Source: Rhizobium sp. R635
GTDB lineage: Bacteria > Pseudomonadota > Alphaproteobacteria > Rhizobiales > Rhizobiaceae
Length of the DNA stretch: 64,000 nucleotides
Reading direction: 5' to 3'
Assembly (NCBI RefSeq): GCF_002211285.1
Contig: NZ_LOKX01000004.1
Span: forward strand, 124,001-188,000
Shown here: piece by piece, positions 40,370 to 49,201 of the stretch
How the letters are laid out: the number at the start of each line of letters is the position of its first letter
Position numbering within the stretch: position 1 is the first letter of the stretch
Position numbers and translations under genes: made by a program
Notes under the pieces: generated by a model
What the model was told of the DNA's origin: nothing
Database searches by the model: none
What the model saw: the letters and a program-made list of their open reading frames with translations, nothing else

Positions 40370-41644
40370 ATGCACATTGTCGACCGGCGGCTGAATCCGC
40401 GCGGTAAAAGTCTGGAAAATCGGCAGCGGTTCCTTCGACGCATGAAGGGCGCCGTGCAGCAGGCGGTCAAACGTTCTCTGCAAAACCGAAACATTCGAGA
40501 TGTGCTCGACGGCGGGGAAATCAGCCTGCCGATCGATGGAATGGCCGAACCGAGCCTACGCAGGGGCGACGGCGGCATCAGCGACCATATCCTGCCCGGC
40601 AACAGGGCCTTCGTGGAAGGCGATATCCTTCCACGGCCGCCGGGCGGCAAGGGCGGGAAGCCGAAGGATGCGGGCGAGGGCGACGGCGAGGACGGCTTCC
40701 GTTTCGTGCTGACGCGCGAGGAATTCCTCGACGTCTTCCTCGACGATCTGGAACTGCCCGACCTCGCCAAGCGGCGGCTGGCCGAAACCGAGGAGGAAAC
40801 GCCGTTCCGGGCCGGCTATTCCGTCTCGGGATCGCCGTCCAACATTGCCGTCGGCCGCACGACCAGGCTCGCAATGATGCGCCGTATCGCGCTTCGCCGC
40901 CCGCGTCCCGAAGAGATCGAAGACCTGCAGCGGCAGATCGCGGAATGCGAGGACGAGGAGATCCGCCTGGGGCTCGAGGCAAAGCTCAAGACCCTGGAGG
41001 AAAAAAGCCGGCGCATTCCTTATATCGATCCGCTCGACGTGCGGTATCGCCGCTTCGAAAACGAGCCGAAGCCGGTGGCGAAGGCCGTGATGTTCTGCCT
41101 CATGGACGTCTCCGGCTCCATGTCGGAGCACATGAAGGACCTGGCGAAGCGGTTCTACCTGCTGCTCTACCTCTTCCTGTCGAAGCGCTACAAGAAGGTC
41201 GAGATCGTCTTCATCCGCCATACCGACAGGGCCGAGGAGGTGGACGAGGAAACCTTCTTCTACGGCCCGGCGACGGGCGGCACGCTGGTATCGAGCGCCC
41301 TTGCGGCGATGCGCGGGATCATCGCGCAGCGTTTCGATCCGGCCGAGTGGAACATCTACGGCGCCCAGGCTTCGGACGGCGACAACGCCCATTCGGACGG
41401 AAGCCTGACCGGGCAGCTGCTGCAGGAGATTTTGCCGCTCTGCCAGTATTTCGCCTATATCGAAGTCGGCGAAGAGGGCGGCGACTCCTCGATATCCCGT
41501 TCGCCTCTCTGGATGCTTTATGAAGGCATCCGCTCCGAACTCCTGCCGCTTTCGATGCGTAAGGTCTGCCGGCGAAGCGAGATCTTCCCGGTTTTCCACG
41601 ATCTCTTCCAGAAACGTGACGCACAATCGAAGGTAACGCCATGA
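40370..41644 (+). CDS. yeaH: YeaH/YhbH family protein (VWA-like)
   Basis: 424 residues. An N-terminal basic part (MHIVDRRLNPRGKSLENRQR) and a Gly/Asp-rich segment (about 90-112) precede a von Willebrand A-like domain with the metal site DVSGS (246-250). The family is always linked to PrkA and SpoVR and its exact role is unknown. It overlaps spoVR by 4 nt. Confidence 0.93.
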   Translation: MHIVDRRLNPRGKSLENRQRFLRRMKGAVQQAVKRSLQNRNIRDVLDGGEISLPIDGMAEPSLRRGDGGISDHILPGNRAFVEGDILPRPPGGKGGKPKDAGEGDGEDGFRFVLTREEFLDVFLDDLELPDLAKRRLAETEEETPFRAGYSVSGSPSNIAVGRTTRLAMMRRIALRRPRPEEIEDLQRQIAECEDEEIRLGLEAKLKTLEEKSRRIPYIDPLDVRYRRFENEPKPVAKAVMFCLMDVSGSMSEHMKDLAKRFYLLLYLFLSKRYKKVEIVFIRHTDRAEEVDEETFFYGPATGGTLVSSALAAMRGIIAQRFDPAEWNIYGAQASDGDNAHSDGSLTGQLLQEILPLCQYFAYIEVGEEGGDSSISRSPLWMLYEGIRSELLPLSMRKVCRRSEIFPVFHDLFQKRDAQSKVTP

Positions 41645-43191
41645 CCACGACGCTGAGGGCGAAAGAGCTGCTGCTGTTCGAAGGCGCCGACTGGGACTTC
41701 ACGACACTGCAGCGCATCCACGATGCCTGCGAGGATATCGCGCTCGGCGAACTCGGCCTCGACGTCTATCCGAACCAGATCGAGGTGATCACCTCGGAGC
41801 AGATGCTGGACGCCTATTCCTCGACCGGCATGCCGCTCTTTTACCGCCATTGGTCCTTCGGCAAGCACTTCGCCCATCACGAAGCCTTCTATCGCCGGGG
41901 GATGCGCGACCTTGCCTATGAGATCGTCATCAACAGCTCGCCCTGCATCTCCTACCTGATGGAGGAGAACACGGCGACGATGCAGACGCTCGTCATCGCG
42001 CATGCGGCCTTCGGCCATAACCACTTCTTCAAGAACAACTATCTCTTCAAGCTCTGGACCGACGCGGAAGGCATCCTCGACTATCTCGATTTCGCCAAGG
42101 GTTACATCGCCCGCTGCGAGGAGCGTTACGGCGAAGTGGCGGTCGAGCGCACGCTCGATGCGGCCCATGCGCTGATGTCGCATGGCGTGCACCGGTACGC
42201 GGGCAAGAACACGCTCGATCTTCGCCAGGAAGAGAAGCGGCTGCAGGAGCGCCGCCTTCACGAAGAGCAGATGTATAATGACCTCTGGCGCACGGTTCCC
42301 GTCGGCAAGGCGAAAAAGGCGGGTGACATCGGGCTCGAAAAGCGGCGCGCCGCGCTCGGCCTGCCGCAGGACAATATCCTCTACTTCCTGGAGAAAACCG
42401 CGCCGCGGCTGCAGCCATGGCAGCGCGAAATCCTTCGCATCGTCCGCCATGTCGCCCAATATTTCCATCCGCAGCGGCAGACCAAGGTGATGAACGAGGG
42501 AACCGCGACCTATGTCCATTACCAGATCATGAACCGGCTGCACCAGCGCGGGCAGATCAGCGACGGAAACTTCCTCGAATTCCTGAAATCGCATGCCAAT
42601 GTCGTGTTCCAGCCGAATTACGACGACCGGCGCTTCTCGGGCTTCAATCCCTATGCGCTCGGTTTTGCGATGATGCAGGACATCGAGCGGATCGTGACTG
42701 CCCCGACGGAAGAGGACCGCGCATGGTTTCCCGATATCGCGGGACGCGGCGATGCGATGGGCGTGCTCCGCGATATCTGGGCCAATTACCGCGACGAAAG
42801 CTTCATCAGCCAGTTCCTGAGCCCGAACCTGATGCGCCAACTCAGGCTGTTCCATCTCTACGACGATCCGGAACAGACCGAAGGCATACTGGTTTCGGCG
42901 ATCCACAACGAGCGCGGTTATCTCCGCATCCGCCGCCAGCTCTCCCGCGAATACGATATCGGCTGGACCGACCCGGCGATCGATATCGTCGACGTCGACC
43001 TCGCCGGCGACCGTCGCCTGCTCTTGCAGCACATCGTCATGAACGGCTGCTATCTGCAGGAGACCGACATGAAACAGGTCCTGCAGCATCTCGCCGACCT
43101 CTGGGGCTACGATGTCCTGCTTCAGGAAATCGACGGTTCGAACGTCGTGGCGAGGGAGCATACGGCAAGCCCGCGCAAGATCGTTCAGTGA
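41641..43191 (+). CDS. spoVR: SpoVR/YcgB family protein
   Basis: 516-residue SpoVR-family protein, the usual third member of the prkA-yeaH-spoVR stress operon. Seen: FYRHWSFGKHFAHHEAFYRRG, VINSSPCISYLMEENT, HAAFGHNHFFKNNYLF, and NEGTATYVHYQIMNRLH. The role is not settled; in Bacillus it affects spore cortex. It starts inside the yeaH stop (ATGA) and ends the operon. Confidence 0.94.
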   Translation: MTTTLRAKELLLFEGADWDFTTLQRIHDACEDIALGELGLDVYPNQIEVITSEQMLDAYSSTGMPLFYRHWSFGKHFAHHEAFYRRGMRDLAYEIVINSSPCISYLMEENTATMQTLVIAHAAFGHNHFFKNNYLFKLWTDAEGILDYLDFAKGYIARCEERYGEVAVERTLDAAHALMSHGVHRYAGKNTLDLRQEEKRLQERRLHEEQMYNDLWRTVPVGKAKKAGDIGLEKRRAALGLPQDNILYFLEKTAPRLQPWQREILRIVRHVAQYFHPQRQTKVMNEGTATYVHYQIMNRLHQRGQISDGNFLEFLKSHANVVFQPNYDDRRFSGFNPYALGFAMMQDIERIVTAPTEEDRAWFPDIAGRGDAMGVLRDIWANYRDESFISQFLSPNLMRQLRLFHLYDDPEQTEGILVSAIHNERGYLRIRRQLSREYDIGWTDPAIDIVDVDLAGDRRLLLQHIVMNGCYLQETDMKQVLQHLADLWGYDVLLQEIDGSNVVAREHTASPRKIVQ

Positions 43192-43295
43192 TGGGTTGAC
43201 TTTCTCCGAGGCCCCTCGGGTAAGGCTCTGGCTCGCCACCGGCTGTCGGCGCCAGCCTTGGACGCACGGACCGCTTGATTCTGAAGGAGGCGCAG

Positions 43296-43688
43296 ATGGA
43301 GCGTTTCACGGGCGGCTGCTTGTGCGGCGAAGTGCGGATAGTGGCGTCGGGACGTCCGTACCGGGTCGGCCTTTGTCATTGCCTCGACTGCCGCAAGCAT
43401 CACGGGGCGCTCTTTCACGCATCGGCGATATTTCCCGAGGATGCGGTGACGATCGAGGGGGAAACGCGCGCCTATGCCGGGCGGTTTTTCTGCCCCCGTT
43501 GCGGCTCGTCGGTTTTCTCCCGCACCGCCGACGAAATCGAAGTGAATCTGGGCTCTCTTGACGCGCCCGACCAACTGGTCCCGACCTACGAACTCTGGAC
43601 GGTCCGCCGCGAATCCTGGCTGCCGCCGTTCCCGCTTGCGAGACGATATGAGCATGATCGCGAGGGGGAGGGCCGCTTCGAGGAATAG
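43296..43688 (+). CDS. GFA-family (glutathione-dependent formaldehyde-activating fold) protein
   Basis: 130 residues from the ATG at 43296, which has AAGGAGG upstream. Zinc ligands typical of the GFA fold are seen: GGCLCGEVR, CHCLDCRKHHG and FFCPRCGSSVF. Most members of this fold are not real formaldehyde-activating enzymes, so the reaction is unknown. Single gene, convergent with the MFS operon. Confidence 0.88.
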   Translation: MERFTGGCLCGEVRIVASGRPYRVGLCHCLDCRKHHGALFHASAIFPEDAVTIEGETRAYAGRFFCPRCGSSVFSRTADEIEVNLGSLDAPDQLVPTYELWTVRRESWLPPFPLARRYEHDREGEGRFEE

Positions 43689-43752
43689 CGGCGAGAGCGG
43701 TGCAACGGTGCCGTCGCGAGGTGGCCGAGTGGCGCGGCTTGCCTGAAACCCG

Positions 43753-44964
43753 TTACGAAGCGTGGACCGGACGGGCCGCGCGCCAGACGAGGGGAACCAG
43801 AACCAGGGCGACAGCGGGAAGCACGATCCAGTTGATCGTTTCCCAGCCGGAACTGTGCAGCAGCGATCCCGATGAGAAGGAGGCGCAGGCGACGGTTCCG
43901 AAGACGAGGAAATCGTTCGCCCCCTGAACCTTGCTGCGCTCGGCCGGCGTGTGGCAGTCGGCCACCATGGCGGTCGCGCCGATGAAGCCGAAGTTCCAGC
44001 CGATTCCGAGCAGCACCAGCGAGATCCAGAAATGGGCGATGTCGAAGCCGGAAAGCGCAACCGCTGCCGAGCCGCCGATCAGGAGCAGGCCGACGGCGGC
44101 CACCCGTTCCTTGCCGAAGCGCACCATCAGCCGCCCGGTCACGAAGCTCGGCCCGTACATGGCAAGGATGTGCCATTGGATGCCGAGAGCCGCCTGGTCG
44201 ATCGAATGTCCGTGCCCCACCATGGCGATCGGCGAGGCGGTCATGACGAAGGTCATCAGGCCGTAGGAGACGACGCCTGTCGCGATGGCCAGGAGATAAC
44301 GCGGCGACGAGAGGATCTGGAAAAGCGGCCGTTCGGCAGCGCTTTCCCGGCCGGCGATTCTCGGCGGCGAAGATGCGCGAAGCAGAAAGAGGATCGGGAA
44401 GGCCAGCGCGGCGAGGACCGCCTGGCTCACGAAGCTTCCGGCGAAGGGCGTTCCCGGAACCGCATCACGCGTCCAGATGACGAGCTGCGGTCCGATGATC
44501 GCTGCCGCGAGGCCGCCGATCATGACGCGGGCGATCGCCCTCTGGCTCTCGGCTCCGCTCGCATGGTCGGTCGCGGCGAAACGGTAACTCTGGACATAGG
44601 ACGAATAGAAACCGGCAAGGCAGGTGCCGAGACAGAAGACGATGAAACTGCCGAGAACGATGCCTATGGCGGCGATCAGGCCGGAGACCAGACCGATGAC
44701 CGTGCCGAGCAGATAACCCGCCCGCCGCCCGAAGCGGCGCATGACATAGGCCGCCGGCAGGGTGCCGAGCGCCAGCCCGAGGTTGAGCAGGCTGACCGGC
44801 AGGGTGATGAGATCGGGATCGGGCGACAGCTGCTGCCCCACCAGTCCGCCGAGCGAAACGACGACGGGCGCGTTCGCGCCGCCGAAGGCTTGCGCGACAG
44901 TCAGAATCCATGAATTGCGCCTTGCGGTCTCAGGGTCTGCCGAAACTTGCTGAATGACGTTCAT
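43753..44964 (-). CDS. MFS transporter
   Basis: 403 residues with about 12 hydrophobic segments and an MFS motif A variant (YVMRRFGRRAGYLLGTVIGL) after the second segment. Likely a drug or metabolite exporter; the substrate is unknown. It is the last gene of a four-gene operon and its start overlaps the FAD oxidase stop by 4 nt (ATGA). Confidence 0.88.
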   Translation of the reverse strand: MNVIQQVSADPETARRNSWILTVAQAFGGANAPVVVSLGGLVGQQLSPDPDLITLPVSLLNLGLALGTLPAAYVMRRFGRRAGYLLGTVIGLVSGLIAAIGIVLGSFIVFCLGTCLAGFYSSYVQSYRFAATDHASGAESQRAIARVMIGGLAAAIIGPQLVIWTRDAVPGTPFAGSFVSQAVLAALAFPILFLLRASSPPRIAGRESAAERPLFQILSSPRYLLAIATGVVSYGLMTFVMTASPIAMVGHGHSIDQAALGIQWHILAMYGPSFVTGRLMVRFGKERVAAVGLLLIGGSAAVALSGFDIAHFWISLVLLGIGWNFGFIGATAMVADCHTPAERSKVQGANDFLVFGTVACASFSSGSLLHSSGWETINWIVLPAVALVLVPLVWRAARPVHAS

Positions 44965-46070
44965 TCTCTATCCATCTTGGACCGGATTTCCGCGACGGCC
45001 CGCTTGGCGGCGATGACGGCGCCGGCGAGATATCCCGGTTCGGATTCGCTGGTTTCGCTTGCCGCCAGCAGAAGGCGGGATTCCCACGGGCCGGATACCC
45101 AGCGCGGATTTCCCGGCACGGGATGTCCGCCGCCTGCGCGGTCCGCCGCGGTCGCTGTCAGCGAATCGGCAGCCCAATCTTTCAGCAGGGTCGCGCGCGG
45201 CTCAAGGGCCTCGGGGCCGAAAAGCCTCGCAAGCTGTGCGAGGCATGCCTGCTTCAAGACCTGCTCGCCAAGAGTGGCGCGCTGATCCGCGCCGACACCG
45301 AGGAAACCGAAGAGGGCCGCCTTGCCCGAGGCGGTCGTCGCGTCGTGGATTTCGACCAGAGGCCCCACCATGCTCTGCGCCGTGCCGGAGAGGCCATCCG
45401 TGCGCCAGAAGGGTTTGTCGTAGATGGCGAAGAATTTCGCATGCGGCGCCATCCATGTCGGGGTATTGCGCCAGCGGGCGGCGGTTGCCGGCTCCTGTGG
45501 AGGCGCAAATGTGAGTGTTGCCTCCAGGAGCCGCGGCGGCAAGGCGGCGACGACGAGTTCCGCATGCAGCACTTCCGCGCTCTCGTCGCCCGTCTTCAGG
45601 GTGAGCCGCACGCCGTTTTCGGCGAGATCCATTGCCGTCACCATCGTGCCGAGACGGACGCGCTCAGCCGGGAGCTTGCCCGCCAGGGCACAGATCGCCG
45701 CCGCCGTGCCGCCCGCAAGCCGCATCGACTGCTGATCCAGCGCCGCCGGCAGATAGCGCTGCGGCTTCTCGCGCGACATGCGTTCGAAGACGACGGCTCC
45801 CTCGCTGTTCTGGCCGAAGGCGGCAAGACCGAGCTCGCCGACGAGCGTCGCCATGGCTGGCTGCATCAGCGGCCAATACCATGAAGGGCCGAGATCGAAG
45901 CCGTCTTCCGCCGGCAGGCCGGTTTCATCGGCCGTTAGGATACGGCCGCCAAGCCGCTCGCGCGCTTCTAGCAGGACGACGTCGACGCCGGAAGCATTGA
46001 GCGCCTGGGCCGTGTAGAGCCCGGCCAGGCCGCCGCCGACCACAGCCACTTTGCAAGTTTCCATGTTCAT
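44961..46070 (-). CDS. FAD-dependent amine oxidase-like protein
   Basis: 369-residue flavoprotein of the amine oxidase (MAO/polyamine oxidase) fold. It has the N-terminal FAD-binding VAVVGGGLAGLYTAQAL with EARERLGGRI, and a C-terminal FAD motif in the form SESEPGYLAGAVIAAKRA. The substrate is unknown. The ATG overlaps the cupin stop (ATGA), so translation is coupled to the gene before, and its stop overlaps the MFS start. Confidence 0.88.
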   Translation of the reverse strand: MNMETCKVAVVGGGLAGLYTAQALNASGVDVVLLEARERLGGRILTADETGLPAEDGFDLGPSWYWPLMQPAMATLVGELGLAAFGQNSEGAVVFERMSREKPQRYLPAALDQQSMRLAGGTAAAICALAGKLPAERVRLGTMVTAMDLAENGVRLTLKTGDESAEVLHAELVVAALPPRLLEATLTFAPPQEPATAARWRNTPTWMAPHAKFFAIYDKPFWRTDGLSGTAQSMVGPLVEIHDATTASGKAALFGFLGVGADQRATLGEQVLKQACLAQLARLFGPEALEPRATLLKDWAADSLTATAADRAGGGHPVPGNPRWVSGPWESRLLLAASETSESEPGYLAGAVIAAKRAVAEIRSKMDRE

Positions 46071-46774
46071 TTATCCCCAGGGCGTTCGGGATTGTCGAAG
46101 ACGCAGACGTCCTGATGCAGGAGCGGGGCGGATTTGTACCAGACGCGCGCGCCTTGCCCTCCGGCCTTTGCCTGAAGCGGCCGGCCGGCGGGCAGGCGAA
46201 GCCAGCTCCAGCGGCCGAGCGTGTCGCCGGTCTCCGTGAAGCCACCTTCGATCACCAGCAGTTCGAGTCCGTTCGGATTGGCGATCTCGATCTCGGCATC
46301 CGGATGCCAATCCTCCAGCATCACGCGCTCGTCCGAGCCGTTGAAGAGCATCCGCGACGAGGCGACGCCGGGGCGAGCTTGGGATGGCTGGCCTTCGCCG
46401 GGCAGCCGGACGATGCGTTCACGATCGGCCGCCTTGAACTGCCAGAGCTTGACCAGGATCGTGCAGCCGTCTTCGCTTCGCGGCGCGTGTCCTGACCCGG
46501 GCGGGTTGCGGACATAGGTGCCGGCGGGAAAGTCGCCGCTCTCGTCCTGGAAGATGCCGTCGAGGACGAGAAACTCCTCGCCGCCGGGATGTTCATGATG
46601 CGAGAACCGGCTTTCCCTGGCGTAACGGACGATCGATGTCGCGCGGGCCTTCTCCCCGCCGATCCGGAAAAGCATGCGCCGGTCCACGCCCTTTATCGGG
46701 CTCGCCACCCAGTCGCGTTCTGCGGCATGGACGAGCGTTCGCCTGGTGAGGTCTTCGTTCAACAGCATGGTCAT
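46067..46774 (-). CDS. ChrR-like bicupin protein
   Basis: 235 residues with two cupin modules: one with HHEHPGGEEFLVLDGIF and a second around HPDAEIEIANPNGLELLVIEGGF. The first keeps the metal-binding His/Glu set of ChrR-like cupins; the second lacks the usual His pair and may be structural. The frame is open further upstream through the SDR gene, but the ATG at 46774 overlaps the SDR stop (ATGA) and starts at MTMLLNEDLTRRTLV. Third-party metal or thiol sensing is possible, function unknown. Confidence 0.85.
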   Translation of the reverse strand: MTMLLNEDLTRRTLVHAAERDWVASPIKGVDRRMLFRIGGEKARATSIVRYARESRFSHHEHPGGEEFLVLDGIFQDESGDFPAGTYVRNPPGSGHAPRSEDGCTILVKLWQFKAADRERIVRLPGEGQPSQARPGVASSRMLFNGSDERVMLEDWHPDAEIEIANPNGLELLVIEGGFTETGDTLGRWSWLRLPAGRPLQAKAGGQGARVWYKSAPLLHQDVCVFDNPERPGDK

Positions 46775-47517
46775 AGCTCCGATCTGCCGCCATCGACGAC
46801 AATCTCCGCGCCGAGCATGTAACTCGAAGCGTCGCTTGCCAGGAAGAGCACGGCGGCCGCGATCTCCTCCGGCCTGCCCATGCGGCCGAGCGGCACCTGC
46901 GTGCCGACCCGGTCCGCATAGCTGCGGAACTCTTCTTCGCTCTGGTTGCTGCCGCGGTGGATCGGCGTCTCGATCGAACCGGGACTGACGGCATTGACCC
47001 GGATCTTCCTGTCGAGCAGCTCCGCCGACATCGTTCTGGCAAAGGAGCGGACCGCCGCCTTCGAGGCGGAGAGGATCGCCCGGCCGGGTGTTCCGACCTG
47101 GTTGAGCCAGGAGGTGTTGAGAACGATCGAGCCGGCCTCGCGCATCAGCGGCAGCATCGCCTGTACCGTGAAGAAGACGCCCTTCACGTTCACATCCATG
47201 ATCCTGTGATAGGTGGCCTCGTCCGTCGTCGCGAGCGGCGTGCCGAGCGCAACGCCCGCATTGGCGAACAGGATATCCAGCGATCCGAATGTCTCCCTTA
47301 TCTTGCCGTTTGCCAGTCTCAGCTCTTCGAGGGAGGAAACGTCGGCCTCGATGGCAAGGACGTCGCCGCCGAGCTCGGCCACGGCATGCGCGAGCTTTTC
47401 CCCGGAGCGTCCGGTGATCGCGACGCGGGCGCCGTTGTCGCGCAGCATGCGTGCGGCGGCGAGGCCGATGCCGCTCGAGCCGCCCGTCACCAATGCTGTC
47501 TTTCCTTGCAGAACCAT
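46771..47517 (-). CDS. SDR-family protein lacking the catalytic Tyr
   Basis: 248-residue classical short-chain dehydrogenase fold. The NAD(P) site TGGSSGIG, the NAG motif (LFANAGVALG) and the Ser (NTSWLNQVG) are present, but the YxxxK active site reads LSASK: the catalytic Tyr is Leu (CTC codon). The Lys is kept. The C-terminal part (PGSIETP, VLFLASDASSYMLG, VDGG) is normal. It is the first gene of the four-gene operon, divergent from a LysR regulator. Without Tyr, normal dehydrogenase chemistry is doubtful. Confidence 0.9.
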   Translation of the reverse strand: MVLQGKTALVTGGSSGIGLAAARMLRDNGARVAITGRSGEKLAHAVAELGGDVLAIEADVSSLEELRLANGKIRETFGSLDILFANAGVALGTPLATTDEATYHRIMDVNVKGVFFTVQAMLPLMREAGSIVLNTSWLNQVGTPGRAILSASKAAVRSFARTMSAELLDRKIRVNAVSPGSIETPIHRGSNQSEEEFRSYADRVGTQVPLGRMGRPEEIAAAVLFLASDASSYMLGAEIVVDGGRSEL

Positions 47518-47521
47518 GTGT

Positions 47522-47563
47522 CAAATCCTCGTGTTTTCCGCCATATGCTAACGCGAGGATTTG
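47522..47563. promoter_or_regulatory. 10-bp inverted repeat in the SDR/lysR divergent promoter
   Basis: CAAATCCTCG (47522-47531) and CGAGGATTTG (47554-47563) are perfect inverted repeats with centres 32 bp apart, about three helical turns. A further CGCGAGGA copy occurs at 47568-47575 in direct orientation with 47552-47559. This fits an operator for the divergent LysR protein. Binding is inferred. Confidence 0.55.
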
Positions 47564-47620
47564 CGTTCGCGAGGAAAAGACGCCATATCGCAAAGAAAGA
47601 AAAACTTTGTCGTGAACGAT

Positions 47621-48532
47621 ATGAGAAACCTCACCAGACTACGTTCGCTCCAGGCGCTGGAGGCATCTGCACGGCACGGCAGCTTCGTCGGGGCGGCCAC
47701 CGAACTCGACGTCACGCCGCCCGCCGTCGGCCAGCTTGTCCGCTCGCTGGAGGATTGGGTCGGATATCCATTGTTCAGGCGGAGCCGTTCCGGCACCGAG
47801 CGCCTGACGCCGGTCGACGAGGCGCGGGAGGCTCTCGAAGAGATTGCCCAAGGGCTCGATCTTCTCGAATCCGGCCTTCGCAAGCTCAGCGGCCGCAAGG
47901 CCCGTTCGGTCGTGGTGGTGACGGCGTCGCAGGCGCTCGTCGCCAACTGGCTTTTGTCCCGGCTCGAAGATTTTTCATCAGCCTATCCCGGTATCGACGT
48001 GCGGCTCGACGTTTCGGACCGGGTCATCGATCTCGCCCAGGGCGAGGCGGATATCGGCATCAGATGCGGCCTGGGCTCCTGGAAGGGCGTGCGGTCCACC
48101 TTTCTGATGGGCGAAGAGATCATCGCCGTCTGCCATAACAGGCTCTTGCCCGCCGATCGCGACGTAACGGCAGGATGGATCGCGGAGCAGACGCTGATCC
48201 ATGACGGAACAGCCCATCCCGGCGGGGATTTTCCAAGCTGGAGCGAATGGCTCGCCCGAGCCGGCGCCAACCAGGCGCCCGCCGATGGCGGCCTGAAGAT
48301 CAATTCCACCGCCGCCGTCATTCACGCGGCGGTCGCGGCAAGAGGCGTGGCCCTCGTGCGAAAGGCGCTCGTGGCGCAGGAGTTGGAGAGTGGCCGGCTG
48401 GCGCATCTGCTGCCGGAGGTCCGATGGCCCGTCAAATGGGCCTATTACATCGTGGCTGCGCCCAAGGCGTTACGACGGCACGAGGTCGGCGCGTTTCACG
48501 ACTGGCTGGCGGGTCGCTCCTTGCAGCGATGA
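47621..48532 (+). CDS. LysR-family transcriptional regulator
   Basis: 303 residues from the ATG at 47621. N-terminal winged HTH (LRSLQALEASARHGSFVGAA, then LDVTPPAVGQLVRSLE) and a LysR substrate-binding domain (about 95-300). Its sequence style (GcvA-like, with GIRCGLGSW) is common among regulators of divergent operons. It is transcribed away from the SDR-cupin-oxidase-MFS operon across a 103-bp gap holding a palindrome, so it very likely controls that operon. Confidence 0.9.
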   Translation: MRNLTRLRSLQALEASARHGSFVGAATELDVTPPAVGQLVRSLEDWVGYPLFRRSRSGTERLTPVDEAREALEEIAQGLDLLESGLRKLSGRKARSVVVVTASQALVANWLLSRLEDFSSAYPGIDVRLDVSDRVIDLAQGEADIGIRCGLGSWKGVRSTFLMGEEIIAVCHNRLLPADRDVTAGWIAEQTLIHDGTAHPGGDFPSWSEWLARAGANQAPADGGLKINSTAAVIHAAVAARGVALVRKALVAQELESGRLAHLLPEVRWPVKWAYYIVAAPKALRRHEVGAFHDWLAGRSLQR

Positions 48533-48541
48533 TCGCTGCCG

Positions 48542-49030
48542 CTATTCCAGCATGACGACGGCTTCGACTTCGAAGAGCATGGGGTCGATGGCGAGCTTGG
48601 GCACGGGAATCAGCGTCTGCGCCGGCAGTGCCTCGCCGAACATTTCCTTGACGTTCCTGGTCAGCACCTCGAGCTTGGACATATCGTGATCGACCACGAA
48701 GACCGTGAGCTTGGCGACCTGATCCGGCCTTGCGCCAAGCGCATCGAGGGCGGTGTGCAGATTTGCGTAGGCCTGTTTCACCTGGACGGCAAAATCAGGC
48801 GACAGGGCGCCGGTGCCGTCCTGGCCACCCTGTCCTGAGATGTACGCGAGCCGAGCTTCGCGCGGCACGATCACCGCAGTGCTGTAGCCGTTCGGCGTCG
48901 GGTCGTAGAGCTTCTGCGGGTTGACGATGGTCAGCTTGAGATCCTTCTCGCTTGCTGTCGTCATGCTGGGAACCGCTGTCGTCATGATGATGAGGCCTCC
49001 GATGAGCAGATGCTGGATTGCGCGTGACAT
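48542..49030 (-). CDS. exported Rid-family (YjgF/YER057c) protein
   Basis: 162-residue Rid-fold protein. The ATG at 49030 starts a signal-like stretch (MSRAIQHLLIGGLIIMTTAV), unusual because most RidA are cytosolic. The Rid fold is clear (LAYISGQGGQDGTGAL, LTVFVVDHDM, FEVEAVVML). The Arg that RidA needs for imine hydrolysis, normally in a PAR motif, is Gln here (PAQT), so deaminase activity is unlikely. It is divergent from a TetR gene across a large palindrome. Confidence 0.85.
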   Translation of the reverse strand: MSRAIQHLLIGGLIIMTTAVPSMTTASEKDLKLTIVNPQKLYDPTPNGYSTAVIVPREARLAYISGQGGQDGTGALSPDFAVQVKQAYANLHTALDALGARPDQVAKLTVFVVDHDMSKLEVLTRNVKEMFGEALPAQTLIPVPKLAIDPMLFEVEAVVMLE

Positions 49031-49088
49031 GGTTTTTCTTGGCTCCGATGGGCGCGAAGGACTGACCTCGCGCCGGATGGTCGAATTA

Positions 49089-49132
49089 ACTCGTACGATG
49101 TACGATTGAATTGCATCGTACATCGTACGAGT
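49089..49132. promoter_or_regulatory. 18-bp perfect inverted repeat, double TetR-type operator
   Basis: Two 18-bp arms (49089-49106 and 49115-49132) are perfect reverse complements with an 8-nt centre. Each arm itself contains a 15-bp palindrome: TCGTACGATGTACGA (49091-49105) and TCGTACATCGTACGA (49116-49130), with centres 25 bp apart. It lies in the divergent rid/tetR gap, the right place for two TetR dimers. Confidence 0.75.
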
Positions 49133-49201
49133 CAACTGTCGAGGATCGACATTCCCCACATTGTCCGCTTAAATCGGCGCAGTGATCGGCAGGGAAAACG
49201 G

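Noticed and set aside
46775..47593. possible N-terminal extension of the cupin protein
   Set aside because: It reads through the SDR gene in another frame; the start at 46774 overlaps the SDR stop.
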